Assembly (NCBI GenBank): GCA_001783715.1
Contig: MFNF01000014.1
Location: 1 to 45,734 of the forward strand
Length of the DNA: 45,734 nucleotides
Reading direction: 5' to 3'
From: Candidatus Lambdaproteobacteria bacterium RIFOXYD2_FULL_56_26
GTDB lineage: Bacteria; SAR324; XYD2-FULL-50-16
This document shows positions 8,865-15,956 of the stretch, in pieces. A program made the translations under genes and the position numbers. The notes under the pieces were generated by a model, which was not told the origin of the DNA, made no database searches, and was given only the letters and a program-made list of their open reading frames with translations. The stretch's first letter is position 1, and the number at the start of each line of letters is the position of its first letter.

Positions 8865-10007
8865 TCAGCCCTTGAAAAGCCCCTTGGCGATCACGATCTT
8901 TTGGATCTCGCTGGTCCCTTCATAAATCTCGGTGATCCGGGCATCCCGGTAGAGCCGCTCCACCTCGCATTCTGCGCTGTAGCCGTAGCCGCCGTGGATC
9001 TGGAGGCTTTGGTCGGCGCAAAAGTTGGCCGCCTCACTGGCCAGGAGTTTGGCCATCGCCGAGGCCTGGGCGCTAGGGTGGCCTCCGCCCTTGCTCCAGG
9101 CGGCCTTGTAGGTCATCAACCGGGCCGCTTCCAACCGGCTGGTCATCTCGGCCAGTTTAAACTGGATCCCTTGGAACTCCTGGAGCGCTTGGCCAAACTG
9201 CTTTCGGTCCCTGGCATAGTTCACCGCCAGGTCCAAAGCCGCTTGGCCGATCCCCAAGGCCTGGGCGGCAATGGAAATGCGCCCGCCGTTGAGGGTCTCC
9301 ATGGCGATTTTAAACCCCTGGTCCGGCTGGCCCAAAAGCCGGTCCTTGGGCAGCTTGACCCCGTCCAGGGCAAAAGCACTGGTGTAAGAAGCCCGGATCC
9401 CCAGCTTCTCTTCGTTTTTGAGCAAACTCACCCCCGGCTCGGTCAGGTCAAGCACAAAGGCGGAAAGGCCGTGGTTGCCCAAGGTCTTGTCCCGGGTGGC
9501 AAACAAAACCCCGGTGCCCAGGTACCCGCCGTTGGTGATAAACTGCTTGGAGCCGTTGACCCAATAATGGTCCCCTCGGTCCTCGAACTTGGTGCCCAAC
9601 GCCCCAACATCCGAACCGGCCCCCGCTTCGGTGAGCAGGAAACAGCCGATCTTTTCTCCGGCCAACAAGGGCCGTAAAAAACGCTCTTTTTGGGCGGCAG
9701 TACCAAAGTGATGGATCGGGTCACAACAAAGAGAACTGTGGGCGGCCAGCAGCACCCCCGTGCTGGCGCAGGCACGGCTCAATTCTTCCACCGCCAGGAT
9801 GTAGCTCAGGTAGTCCAGCCCCGACCCGCCCCATTCTTCGCCGTAAGCTCCGCCCCACAGGCCCAGCTCGGTGAGCAGGGACAAGACCTTGGGGTCCAGC
9901 CGGTGGTTCCGGTCCGCCTCCTTGGCCCTGGGGGCAATCTCGGCCAACGCCATTTCCCGGACCGTTGCCTGGACCAACCGTTGGTCTTCGTTGAGCATAA
10001 AATCCAT
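8865..10007 (-). CDS. Acyl-CoA dehydrogenase, short/medium-chain type
   Basis: The 380-residue flavoprotein has the substrate/FAD signature CFLLTEAGAGSDVGAL, the QIHGGYGYSAECEVERLYRDARI C-terminal signature, and the expected catalytic base Glu363 in IYEGTSEIQ. This matches the butyryl/short-chain branch in length and motif. It introduces the alpha-beta double bond into acyl-CoA and passes electrons to ETF, encoded three genes downstream. The stop directly abuts the thiolase gene (start at 10007, thiolase stop at 10008-10010), and 64 nt separate it from the Fe-S oxidoreductase. Chain-length preference cannot be read from the sequence. Confidence 0.93.
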   Translation of the reverse strand: MDFMLNEDQRLVQATVREMALAEIAPRAKEADRNHRLDPKVLSLLTELGLWGGAYGEEWGGSGLDYLSYILAVEELSRACASTGVLLAAHSSLCCDPIHHFGTAAQKERFLRPLLAGEKIGCFLLTEAGAGSDVGALGTKFEDRGDHYWVNGSKQFITNGGYLGTGVLFATRDKTLGNHGLSAFVLDLTEPGVSLLKNEEKLGIRASYTSAFALDGVKLPKDRLLGQPDQGFKIAMETLNGGRISIAAQALGIGQAALDLAVNYARDRKQFGQALQEFQGIQFKLAEMTSRLEAARLMTYKAAWSKGGGHPSAQASAMAKLLASEAANFCADQSLQIHGGYGYSAECEVERLYRDARITEIYEGTSEIQKIVIAKGLFKG

Positions 10008-11183
10008 TTATCCCTCCGCCCGTTGCACCAAAACCGCCACTGATTCCCCACCGCCGATGCACAAGGCGGCCACGCCGTACTTGGCACCGGTCAGGACCAA
10101 TTGTTCCACCAAGGTGATCACCAACCTCGCCCCGCTGGCCCCCACCGGGTGACCCAGGGCGACCGCCCCACCGTTGACGTTGAGCCGCCTCGGGTCCAAC
10201 CCCAAGGCCCCAATGGCCATCAGGGGCACGGCGGCAAAGGCTTCGTTGATCTCAAAAAAATCCACTTCGGAAATCTTCACCTTGCCCCTTTCCAGGACCC
10301 GCTGGATCGCCGGGATCGGAGCCAGGGAGAAGTCTTGGGGCTTGAGGCTGACCGAGCTGTAGGCCAGAATCTTGGCCTTGGGCTTGAGCCCCCGGGCCCG
10401 GACCTCCGTCTCAGAAGCGAGCAGGCAGACCGCAGCGCCGTCGTTGAGGCTGGAGGCATTGGCGGCGGTGATGCTGCCGCTGGGGTCAAAGACGGGCCGT
10501 AGGTGGGGCAGTTTCTCGAAGTTTACCTTGCCCGGCTCTTCGTCCAAGGACAAGGTGACCGGGCCGGATTTGGCGGCCAAGGTAACGGGCAGGATCTCCT
10601 TGGCCAGTCTGCCGTTTTTCTGGGCTTCCAGGGCCAGTTGGTAACTTTTGATCGCATATCCGTCTTGGGCTTCCCGACTGATTTGGGCGGACTTGGTTTT
10701 TTCCTCGACCAGTTCCCCCATGGCCCGCCCCGAGGCCGGATCGGTCAGAGCGTCCCAAAAGAGCAGGTCCACCAATTTGGAATCTCCGGCTTTGAGCCCC
10801 TCTCTGGCACCCAAGATTGCGTGGGGAGCCCTACTCATCGACTCCATCCCGCCCGCCAAAACCAAGCCGGACTCCCCCAGACGGATCGCCCCCGCCCCCA
10901 GCATCAGGGCCATCAGCCCGGAGCCACAAACCTTGTTGATCGTCATCGCCGAAACCGACTCGTCCAGACCGGCCCGCAAGGTCGCCTGCCTCGCCGGGGC
11001 TTGGCCCGAACCGGCTTGGATCACTTGGCCCAAGATCACCTGGTCCACCGAATTGGCCCGGAGCCCCTGGCGGGAGACCAGCTCCGCCAAGAGCGGTGCG
11101 GCCAATTCAGGAGCGCTTTGGCTCTTGAGGCCCCCGTTGAAAGCTCCAAAGGGGGTGCGCAGTCCATCAACATAATAAACCAT
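10008..11183 (-). CDS. Acetyl-CoA C-acyltransferase (thiolase)
   Basis: This 391-residue thiolase has nucleophile Cys86 in KVCGSG, His345 in GGAVALGHPVGASG and the second Cys375 in CIGGGES. The last motif is usually CIGGGQG, so the E-S variant is a small departure next to the acid/base cysteine. It would catalyse either acetoacetyl-CoA formation and cleavage or the last step of beta-oxidation. It is the first gene of the minus-strand operon and diverges from merR across a 317-bp control region that holds a strong palindrome at 11376-11393. It differs clearly from the second thiolase at 14771-15949, so the two probably have different chain-length roles. Confidence 0.93.
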   Translation of the reverse strand: MVYYVDGLRTPFGAFNGGLKSQSAPELAAPLLAELVSRQGLRANSVDQVILGQVIQAGSGQAPARQATLRAGLDESVSAMTINKVCGSGLMALMLGAGAIRLGESGLVLAGGMESMSRAPHAILGAREGLKAGDSKLVDLLFWDALTDPASGRAMGELVEEKTKSAQISREAQDGYAIKSYQLALEAQKNGRLAKEILPVTLAAKSGPVTLSLDEEPGKVNFEKLPHLRPVFDPSGSITAANASSLNDGAAVCLLASETEVRARGLKPKAKILAYSSVSLKPQDFSLAPIPAIQRVLERGKVKISEVDFFEINEAFAAVPLMAIGALGLDPRRLNVNGGAVALGHPVGASGARLVITLVEQLVLTGAKYGVAALCIGGGESVAVLVQRAEG

Positions 11184-11375
11184 GGTTTTTGCCTTTCCTT
11201 CAGGTTGTCGCCGCTTACCGCCGCCCCTTTGTGCCCGGAACCCTTGCGGCTGGCCCTTTTCACCGGGCCAGATTCCCGGAATCCGTGAGAGACCCAGCCA
11301 TACCCAGCCTACCCTGCTTGGGGTCCGGTTTCAAGTTTTCTTGGACCGCTTGGCCTCTTTGGGGCTTGTCGCTAA

Positions 11376-11393
11376 GTTTACGTTAAGGTAAAC
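11376..11393. promoter_or_regulatory. Candidate MerR-family operator (site 1)
   Basis: GTTTACGTTAAGGTAAAC is a palindrome with one mismatched pair in nine. The same spacing and 13 of 18 bases recur over the fadN promoter at 12337-12354. It resembles, from memory, the LiuR-type MerR sites that control acyl-CoA catabolism in proteobacteria. Its position in front of thiolase and the MerR gene fits control of both. Confidence 0.6.
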
Positions 11394-11440
11394 CATTTAA
11401 AAAGAGGCTGTAAAGACCGTAAAAAACAAAGCCAAGGTTT

Positions 11441-11468
11441 TTGACAGTTTCTTTTGTTTAGGTATATA
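11441..11468 (+). promoter_or_regulatory. Sigma-70 promoter for merR
   Basis: TTGACA at 11441-11446 and TATATA at 11463-11468 are separated by 16 nt. The predicted transcript start lies near 11475, leaving a leader of about 25 nt before the ATG at 11501. The -10 sits inside the palindrome 11459-11472. Confidence 0.7.
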
Positions 11469-11472
11469 CCTA
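11459..11472. promoter_or_regulatory. Perfect 14-bp palindrome over the merR -10
   Basis: TAGGTATATACCTA is its own reverse complement and covers the -10 hexamer of the merR promoter. It is unlike the 18-bp palindrome upstream, so it could be the site of a different repressor or a second autoregulatory site. Confidence 0.5.
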
Positions 11473-11500
11473 CCCAGAACGTCAAGACTCCCAGACCGGA

Positions 11501-11905
11501 ATGATGAACCCACCCAAGCTAGAAATGGTGCAGATCGGCGACTTGGCCAAACAGCTGGGCATCACCACCCGCACCATCCGCTACTACGAAGAGATCGGCC
11601 TGATGCCCTCCCCGGAGCGGCTGGGCTCGGGGGTGCGCTGTTACGGCAAGGAAGGGGTGCTGCGACTCAAATTCATTTTAAAACTCAAGGAACTGGGGAT
11701 CACCTTGGCGGAGATGCAGGAGCTTTCGGACCTGTACCGGTCCACCCAAGCCCAAACCGTAGTCATGCCCAGGCTGGTGGAAATCTTGGACGGCCATATC
11801 GCCAAGATCGACCAAAAGATCTCCCGTATCTCCCTGTTGCGCCAAGAACTGGCCAACTACCGCAAAAAAATCGCCGAACTGCCCAACCCCAAAAACCAAC
11901 CATGA
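11501..11905 (+). CDS. MerR-family transcriptional regulator, likely of beta-oxidation genes
   Basis: The 134-residue protein has the MerR winged helix-turn-helix near its start (IGDLAKQLGITTRTIRYYEEIGL), the usual R-x-Y-x-x-E-G-V-L-R-L-x-F wing region, and a long C-terminal dimerisation helix with no cysteine pair for metal. It lies between two acyl-CoA degradation units and divergently from the thiolase operon. LiuR and similar MerR proteins repress branched-chain or fatty acid degradation in proteobacteria, and the palindromes at 11376 and 12337 are suitable sites. The effector, probably an acyl-CoA, is inferred. Two ATGs in a row and a third at 11525 make the exact start uncertain. The stop overlaps the thioesterase start as ATGA. 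Confidence 0.88.
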   Translation: MMNPPKLEMVQIGDLAKQLGITTRTIRYYEEIGLMPSPERLGSGVRCYGKEGVLRLKFILKLKELGITLAEMQELSDLYRSTQAQTVVMPRLVEILDGHIAKIDQKISRISLLRQELANYRKKIAELPNPKNQP

Positions 11906-12300
11906 AACAAGTCTTCCACAGCTCCATCGAGATCCGCTTTGCCGACCTGGATGCCTACGGCCACGTGAACAACGCAGTGTACTTCACCTACTTGGAGTCC
12001 GCCCGGACCAAGGCCTTCTCGGCTAAGTTCATCGACTTTATGAACGCCGGGCTTTTTTTTGTGGTTGCCCGTGCGGAGTGTGACTACAAGAAGCCGATCC
12101 TCTTGGAAGACGAAACGGTGGAGATTGATTTTACCATTCAAAGCCTGGGCCGAACCAGCTTTGAAGTAGTCTATGACCTCAAAGGCAAACAAGGCCAGTT
12201 GTTTGCCAAGGCCAAGACGGTGATGGTGGCCTTGGATGCCAAGAAGGGCGGGCCGGTAGCCATTCCCGAAAGTATCCGGGTCGGCCTTTTGGGGGAGTAG
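11902..12300 (+). CDS. Acyl-CoA thioesterase, YbgC/4-hydroxybenzoyl-CoA thioesterase family
   Basis: The 132-residue single hotdog-fold protein has the family signature RFADLDAYGHVNNAVYFTYLE, with the catalytic Asp17 and the GHVNN loop. Such enzymes hydrolyse acyl-CoA or acyl-ACP thioesters and work as tetramers. It is translationally coupled to merR, so regulator and thioesterase are made together. A thioesterase beside beta-oxidation genes may relieve CoA trapping or release products. The substrate cannot be read from the motif alone. Confidence 0.88.
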   Translation: MKQVFHSSIEIRFADLDAYGHVNNAVYFTYLESARTKAFSAKFIDFMNAGLFFVVARAECDYKKPILLEDETVEIDFTIQSLGRTSFEVVYDLKGKQGQLFAKAKTVMVALDAKKGGPVAIPESIRVGLLGE

Positions 12301-12336
12301 GACCGCCGTAAAGCCGACTGGAGGTTTTGATTTTTC

Positions 12337-12365
12337 GTTGACTTAAACGTAAAGCTCGGTAAAAT
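12337..12365 (+). promoter_or_regulatory. fadNAE promoter with embedded MerR-type operator (site 2)
   Basis: A sigma-70 promoter reads TTGACT (12338-12343), 16 nt, then TAAAAT (12360-12365), about 47 nt before the fadN ATG. The imperfect palindrome GTTGACTTAAACGTAAAG at 12337-12354 starts at the -35 and fills the spacer, the usual place for a MerR-family dimer. It matches the site at 11376-11393 at 13 of 18 positions. Confidence 0.65.
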
Positions 12366-12411
12366 AGCCTCAAAGTACCAACTTCAACACACCTCACCTA
12401 AGGAGTGGTTT

Positions 12412-14760
12412 ATGTCGCAGATCCAACGGGTAGCGGTCCTGGGGGCCGGGGTTATGGGGGCGACCATCGCCGCCCACTTGGCCAATGCGGGGCTTTCGGT
12501 CCTGCTTTTGGACATGCCACCCAAAGAAGGAAGCAACAAAAACGAAGTGGCGACCAAGGCCTTGGCGCAGTTGGCCAAATCCAAGCCTGCAGCTCTTTAC
12601 CTCCAAAGCAACGTCAACCGCGTCACCGCCGGGAACTTTGAAGACGACCTGGGCCAGCTCCAGAGCTGTGACTGGGTGGTGGAGGTGATCATCGAAAATC
12701 TGGAGATCAAACGGGCCTTCTACCGGGACAAGGTGGTTCCCTACCTGGGGGCCCACACCATTTTGTCTTCCAACTCCAGCGGCTTAAGCGTCCAGAAAAT
12801 GGCCGAGGTGCTGCCCCTGGAGGTGCAACAGCGGTTTCTGCTGACCCACTTTTTTAACCCTCCCCGGTACATGCGGCTGATGGAGCTAGCCCCTTGCGCC
12901 GCCACCAAGCCCGAAGTGATGGCGACCATGGCCGAATTTCTGGGGGCCAAGCTGGGCAAGGGGATCGTTTACGCCAAGGACACCCCCAACTTTGTAGCCA
13001 ACCGGATCGGGGTCTTTTCGATCTTTAACGCCATGCTCCATATGACTAGGCTGGGGCTGACCATCGAAGAGGTGGACTCTATTGCCGGTCCCGCCACCGG
13101 CAGGCCCAAATCGGCAGCCTTTCGGACTTCCGACTTGGTAGGCCTGGACACCTTGGTCCATGTCGGCAACAACAGCTACCAAAACCTGCCCCAAGACGAA
13201 CAGCGGGAAACCTTCAAGATCCCCGACTTCCTGGCTGCTCTGGTTGCCCAAGGCCAACTGGGGGACAAGACAGGAGCGGGGTTCTACAAAAAAGGCAAAG
13301 GCCCCAACGGGGAAAAGATCATCTTTTATTGGGACACCCAAGAAAAAACCTACAAACCCCAAACCAAGCCCAAGTTCGCCAGCATCGGGGCCAACAAGAT
13401 GCTTGACGGAGCAGGGGAGAAAATCAAGGCCCTGGTGATGGGCCAAGACCAAGCCGCCCAGTTTGCCTGGGCCAACCTGCGGGACACCTTGATCTACAGC
13501 TTCAACCGGCTGGGCGAGATTGCCGACGACATCGTCAACATCGACAACGCCATGCGCTGGGGCTTCAACTGGGAGTTGGGTCCCTTTGAGATGTTAGACG
13601 CTATTGGGGTCAAAGAATTCACCCAAAAGGCCCGGCAAGAAGGGGTGAATGTCCCCGAAGGGCTCGGCTCGGTGGAGCGGTTTTACCGGTACGAAGGTGC
13701 AACCAAACAATTTTGGGATGTACAGTCCAAAAGCTACCAGCCGGTACCCCTCAAACCCGGCCAAATCGAACTTTTTGCCCTCAAAAAAGGGGGCAAGGAA
13801 GCGCTGGGCAACAGTAGCGCTTCGTTGATCGACCTGGGGGACGGAGTGTTTAACCTGGAATTCCACTCCAAGATGAACACCATCGGCGGAGACATCCTGG
13901 GCTTTACCCTCAAAGCGGTGGACTATGTAGCCCAAAATGGGTTGGGTATGGTGATCACCAACCAGGGGGCCAACTTCTCGGTGGGGGCGAATCTGGCCCT
14001 CTTGACCGCCGGGATCGCCGAAGGGGAGTGGGACGACATCAACCTGATGATCCGGTCCTTCCAAAAGGCGACCAACGCCCTCAAATACAGCCCCTTCCCT
14101 ACCGTAGCGGCTCCCTTTCACCTCGCCTTGGGCGGCGGCTGCGAATACAGCCTTCATGCCGATGCCATCAACGCCTACTCCGAGACCTACATGGGCTTGG
14201 TTGAAGTTGGGGTGGGGCTTTTGCCCGCCGGAGGTGGCACCAAGGAAATGTGCATCCGGGCGGTAGAGTTGGGTGAACAGTTTGAGACCGATCCCAGCCC
14301 TTTCCTGTTCAAATACTTCCGGCAAATCGCTATGGCCGGAGTTTCCACCAGCGCCGAGGACCTTTTTGGCATGGGCTACATGCGCCCTGGGGACCAGGTA
14401 ACCATGGACCTGGACCGGTTGGTCTTTGATGCCAAGCAAAAGGTCTTGGCCCTGGCGGCCAACTACCGGCCCAAGACCAAACGAATCAACATCCCGGCCC
14501 CTGGAAGGTCCGTAGCCGCCACCCTCAAGTCCCAAGTCTGGAACCTGATCCAAGGGGGCTATGCCAGCGAACATGACGGCCTGATCAGCAATCTGGTGGC
14601 CGACGTAATCTGCGGCGGCGACGTGCCCCCCGGCACCTTGGTCAGCGAGGATTACCTCTTGGAGTTGGAACGGGAAGCCTTTTTGAAGCTCTGTGGCACC
14701 AAAAAAACCTTTGAGCGGATCTCGTTTACCCTAAAAACCGGCAAACCACTTCGCAACTAA
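12412..14760 (+). CDS. fadN: 3-hydroxyacyl-CoA dehydrogenase / enoyl-CoA hydratase, FadN type
   Basis: The 782-residue bifunctional beta-oxidation enzyme begins with the NAD-binding fold (VAVLGAGVMGATIAAHLANAG, residues 7-27). 3-hydroxyacyl-CoA dehydrogenase C-terminal domains follow to about residue 430. A crotonase domain comes last, with LALGGGCEYSLHADAI and GLVEVGVGLLPAGGGTKEM. This dehydrogenase-first order is that of Bacillus FadN (close in length) and the reverse of E. coli FadB. The gene heads a fadN-fadA-fadE operon, and AAGGAG-like sites precede fadN and fadA. It would hydrate enoyl-CoA and oxidise 3-hydroxyacyl-CoA. Transcription is probably controlled by the MerR-type site over its promoter. 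Confidence 0.93.
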   Translation: MSQIQRVAVLGAGVMGATIAAHLANAGLSVLLLDMPPKEGSNKNEVATKALAQLAKSKPAALYLQSNVNRVTAGNFEDDLGQLQSCDWVVEVIIENLEIKRAFYRDKVVPYLGAHTILSSNSSGLSVQKMAEVLPLEVQQRFLLTHFFNPPRYMRLMELAPCAATKPEVMATMAEFLGAKLGKGIVYAKDTPNFVANRIGVFSIFNAMLHMTRLGLTIEEVDSIAGPATGRPKSAAFRTSDLVGLDTLVHVGNNSYQNLPQDEQRETFKIPDFLAALVAQGQLGDKTGAGFYKKGKGPNGEKIIFYWDTQEKTYKPQTKPKFASIGANKMLDGAGEKIKALVMGQDQAAQFAWANLRDTLIYSFNRLGEIADDIVNIDNAMRWGFNWELGPFEMLDAIGVKEFTQKARQEGVNVPEGLGSVERFYRYEGATKQFWDVQSKSYQPVPLKPGQIELFALKKGGKEALGNSSASLIDLGDGVFNLEFHSKMNTIGGDILGFTLKAVDYVAQNGLGMVITNQGANFSVGANLALLTAGIAEGEWDDINLMIRSFQKATNALKYSPFPTVAAPFHLALGGGCEYSLHADAINAYSETYMGLVEVGVGLLPAGGGTKEMCIRAVELGEQFETDPSPFLFKYFRQIAMAGVSTSAEDLFGMGYMRPGDQVTMDLDRLVFDAKQKVLALAANYRPKTKRINIPAPGRSVAATLKSQVWNLIQGGYASEHDGLISNLVADVICGGDVPPGTLVSEDYLLELEREAFLKLCGTKKTFERISFTLKTGKPLRN

Positions 14761-14770
14761 AAGGAGAGAG

Positions 14771-15949
14771 ATGAGAACCGCCTATCTAGTCGCCGCCAAA
14801 AGGACCGCTGGCTGCAAGGCCAAAAAAGGAAAATTCCGGGATGTAAGGCCCGATGAACTGGCCGCCAAGGTGATCCAAGACTTGGTTTTGAGTTCGGGGA
14901 TCGACCCCAGCCAGATTGAAGATGTGATTTTGGGTTGTGCCTTCCCCGAAGGGGAACAGGGCATGAACATCGGCAGGATCGCCGCCATGAAGGCCGGGCT
15001 GCCCCAGTCGGTGCCGGGTATGACGGTCAACCGGTTTTGCTCCAGCGGCCTGCAATCCATTGCCCTGGCGGTGAACCAGATCCTGGCCCACAACGGCGAC
15101 GCACTGATTGCAGGCGGGGTTGAGTCCATGAGTCTGGTGCCCATGGGCGGCAACAAGTACAGCGCCAACCCCAATCTGGTCAAGGAATGGCCGGAATCAT
15201 ACGCCAACATGGGGATCACCGCCGAGTTGGTCGCCAAGAAGTACAACATTTCTAGGGAAGCCCAAGACCAGTTTGCGGTCTCCAGCCACCAAAAGGCCGC
15301 CCAGGCTGTGGCCCAAGGCCACTTCAAGGCCGAGATCACCGGGGTGGAGGTCGAAAGGGCCGAGCTCAAGGGAATCAAGGTACAAAAAAGCCTTGAAACT
15401 GTGGACCAGGATGACGGCATCCGAGCGGACACCACCTTGGAAGCGCTGTCTAAGCTCAAGCCCGCCTTTGCGTTGGAGGGAACCGTCACTGCGGGCAACA
15501 GCAGCCAAACCACCGATGGTGCCGCCGGGGTGATTGTGGTCAGCGAAGACTTCCTCAAGACCCACAATCTCACCCCCATCGCCCGGTTTGTATCCTTTGG
15601 GGTCACCGGCTGCGCCCCCGAGATCATGGGGATTGGCCCGATCCATGCGGTTCCTTTGGCGCTCAAAAAAGCGGGATTGTCGCTCAACGACATTTCGGTG
15701 TTTGAACTGAACGAGGCCTTTGCCGCCCAAAGTCTTGCCGTTTTAGGCCAGCTGGGTATCGACCCGACCAAGGTCAACCCCAACGGCGGAGCCATTGCCC
15801 TGGGGCACCCCTTGGGTTGCACCGGTTCCAAACTGACCGCCACCTTGCTGCACGAACTGGCCCGGAGAAAGGCCAAGTACGGCATGGTGACCATGTGTAT
15901 CGGCGGCGGTATGGGCGCAGCCGGAATCTTTGAAAACCTCTTGGTTTAG
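14771..15949 (+). CDS. fadA: 3-ketoacyl-CoA thiolase
   Basis: The 392-residue thiolase has nucleophile Cys90 in RFCSSGLQ, His346 in GGAIALGHPLGCTGSK and Cys376 in CIGGGMGAAGIFE, a complete catalytic set. It cleaves 3-ketoacyl-CoA in the last step of beta-oxidation. It starts 10 nt after fadN behind AAGGAGAG and sits between fadN and fadE, as in the Bacillus fadNAE operon. It is a different branch from the thiolase at 10008-11183, judging by the CSSG and IGGGMG variants. Confidence 0.94.
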   Translation: MRTAYLVAAKRTAGCKAKKGKFRDVRPDELAAKVIQDLVLSSGIDPSQIEDVILGCAFPEGEQGMNIGRIAAMKAGLPQSVPGMTVNRFCSSGLQSIALAVNQILAHNGDALIAGGVESMSLVPMGGNKYSANPNLVKEWPESYANMGITAELVAKKYNISREAQDQFAVSSHQKAAQAVAQGHFKAEITGVEVERAELKGIKVQKSLETVDQDDGIRADTTLEALSKLKPAFALEGTVTAGNSSQTTDGAAGVIVVSEDFLKTHNLTPIARFVSFGVTGCAPEIMGIGPIHAVPLALKKAGLSLNDISVFELNEAFAAQSLAVLGQLGIDPTKVNPNGGAIALGHPLGCTGSKLTATLLHELARRKAKYGMVTMCIGGGMGAAGIFENLLV

Positions 15950-15956
15950 GAGCCTT

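Larger units (their letters stand above)
11184..11500. promoter_or_regulatory. Divergent control region between thiolase operon and merR
   Basis: No coding sequence is convincing in this 317-bp gap. The half next to the thiolase start is GC-rich leader. The half next to merR is AT-rich and carries an 18-bp palindrome at 11376-11393, a good sigma-70 promoter at 11441-11468 and a perfect 14-bp palindrome at 11459-11472. A minus-strand promoter for the thiolase operon probably lies near the first palindrome, but I could not place its hexamers with confidence. Confidence 0.75.
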
